Below, piece after piece: positions 63,984 to 64,000 of a DNA stretch of 64,000 bases. The position numbers and the translations under genes are program-made. The notes below the pieces were generated by a model, which had not been told where the DNA came from, ran no database searches, and worked only from the letters and a program-made list of their open reading frames with translations. The stretch covers positions 353,099 to 417,098 of the forward strand of contig JAVSML010024698.1 in NCBI GenBank assembly GCA_038503035.1. Reading direction: 5' to 3'. The stretch's first letter is position 1, and the number at the start of each line of letters is the position of its first letter. The DNA is from Crocodylus rhombifer. Lineage: Eukaryota; Chordata; Crocodylia; Crocodylidae.

Positions 63984-64000
63984 AAAAAAAAAAAAAAAAA
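63984..64000 (+). repeat. Poly-A run at window end
   Basis: At least 17 A, cut by the window edge. Could be the tail of a retroposon lying upstream or the start of a simple repeat. Confidence 0.6.

Overview
This window looks like intergenic or intronic DNA from a sauropsid genome, most likely a crocodilian, with turtle as the alternative. The evidence is the mix of repeats. There are about a dozen CR1-type LINE pieces whose 3' ends read as the 'gggctggaagggacc...gagtccagcc' tail family, old MIR-like SINEs, and many short non-autonomous DNA transposons (hAT, pogo/Tigger-like and a TIR family beginning GGG-YRYRTCTACAC). I found no convincing exon of a host protein-coding gene, no rRNA or tRNA gene and no CRISPR array. 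Nearly every recognisable protein-like stretch is a decayed mobile-element gene. A 10-N assembly gap lies at 24830-24839.

Layout. 0-3 kb: C-terminal end of a non-LTR retrotransposon with a C2H2 finger, an LTR-like block and a CR1 3' end (+). 3.5-9.4 kb: a dense run of DNA transposons with readable target-site duplications, plus a 1.6 kb CR1 (-) bracketed by a 55-bp direct repeat. 9.4-20 kb: sparse old repeats, a decayed Myb/SANT-like transposon gene (-) near 15 kb and a hAT element at 18.2 kb. 20.2-24 kb: a CR1 whose reverse-transcriptase half is inverted against its linker half, then another CR1 3' end. 24-32 kb: mostly anonymous, with the assembly gap, a candidate conserved non-coding element near 27.3 kb and a second copy of the zinc-finger retrotransposon. 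32-38 kb: a hAT inserted in a CR1 tail, a G-poor stretch and nested TIR elements.

37.9-41.9 kb: a promoter-like block leading into an 89-bp tandem repeat, then the longest CR1 copy (-), running from the last codons of ORF1 through endonuclease, RT and 3' tail. 42-47.5 kb: the most informative stretch. It holds an old CR1 (+) with a recognisable SGNH-esterase ORF1, its ORF2 split by a 1.06 kb hAT-like element and carrying a 15-bp-arm hairpin. Next come a fragment of a Helitron-type PIF1-like helicase (-), a 262-bp TIR element and large GC-rich palindromes. 47.5-64 kb: scattered short elements (a 78-bp mariner-like palindrome, foldback repeats and a 194-bp TIR element) and a CR1 (+) at 61.4 kb interrupted by a 169-bp hAT.

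The genes do not form a host pathway. They record successive waves of LINE, Helitron and DNA-transposon insertion, and nesting gives relative ages: the hATs at 32.3, 43.7 and 61.9 kb are younger than the CR1s they interrupt. All calls come from reading the sequence by eye; family names rest on remembered motif patterns and no search was run.
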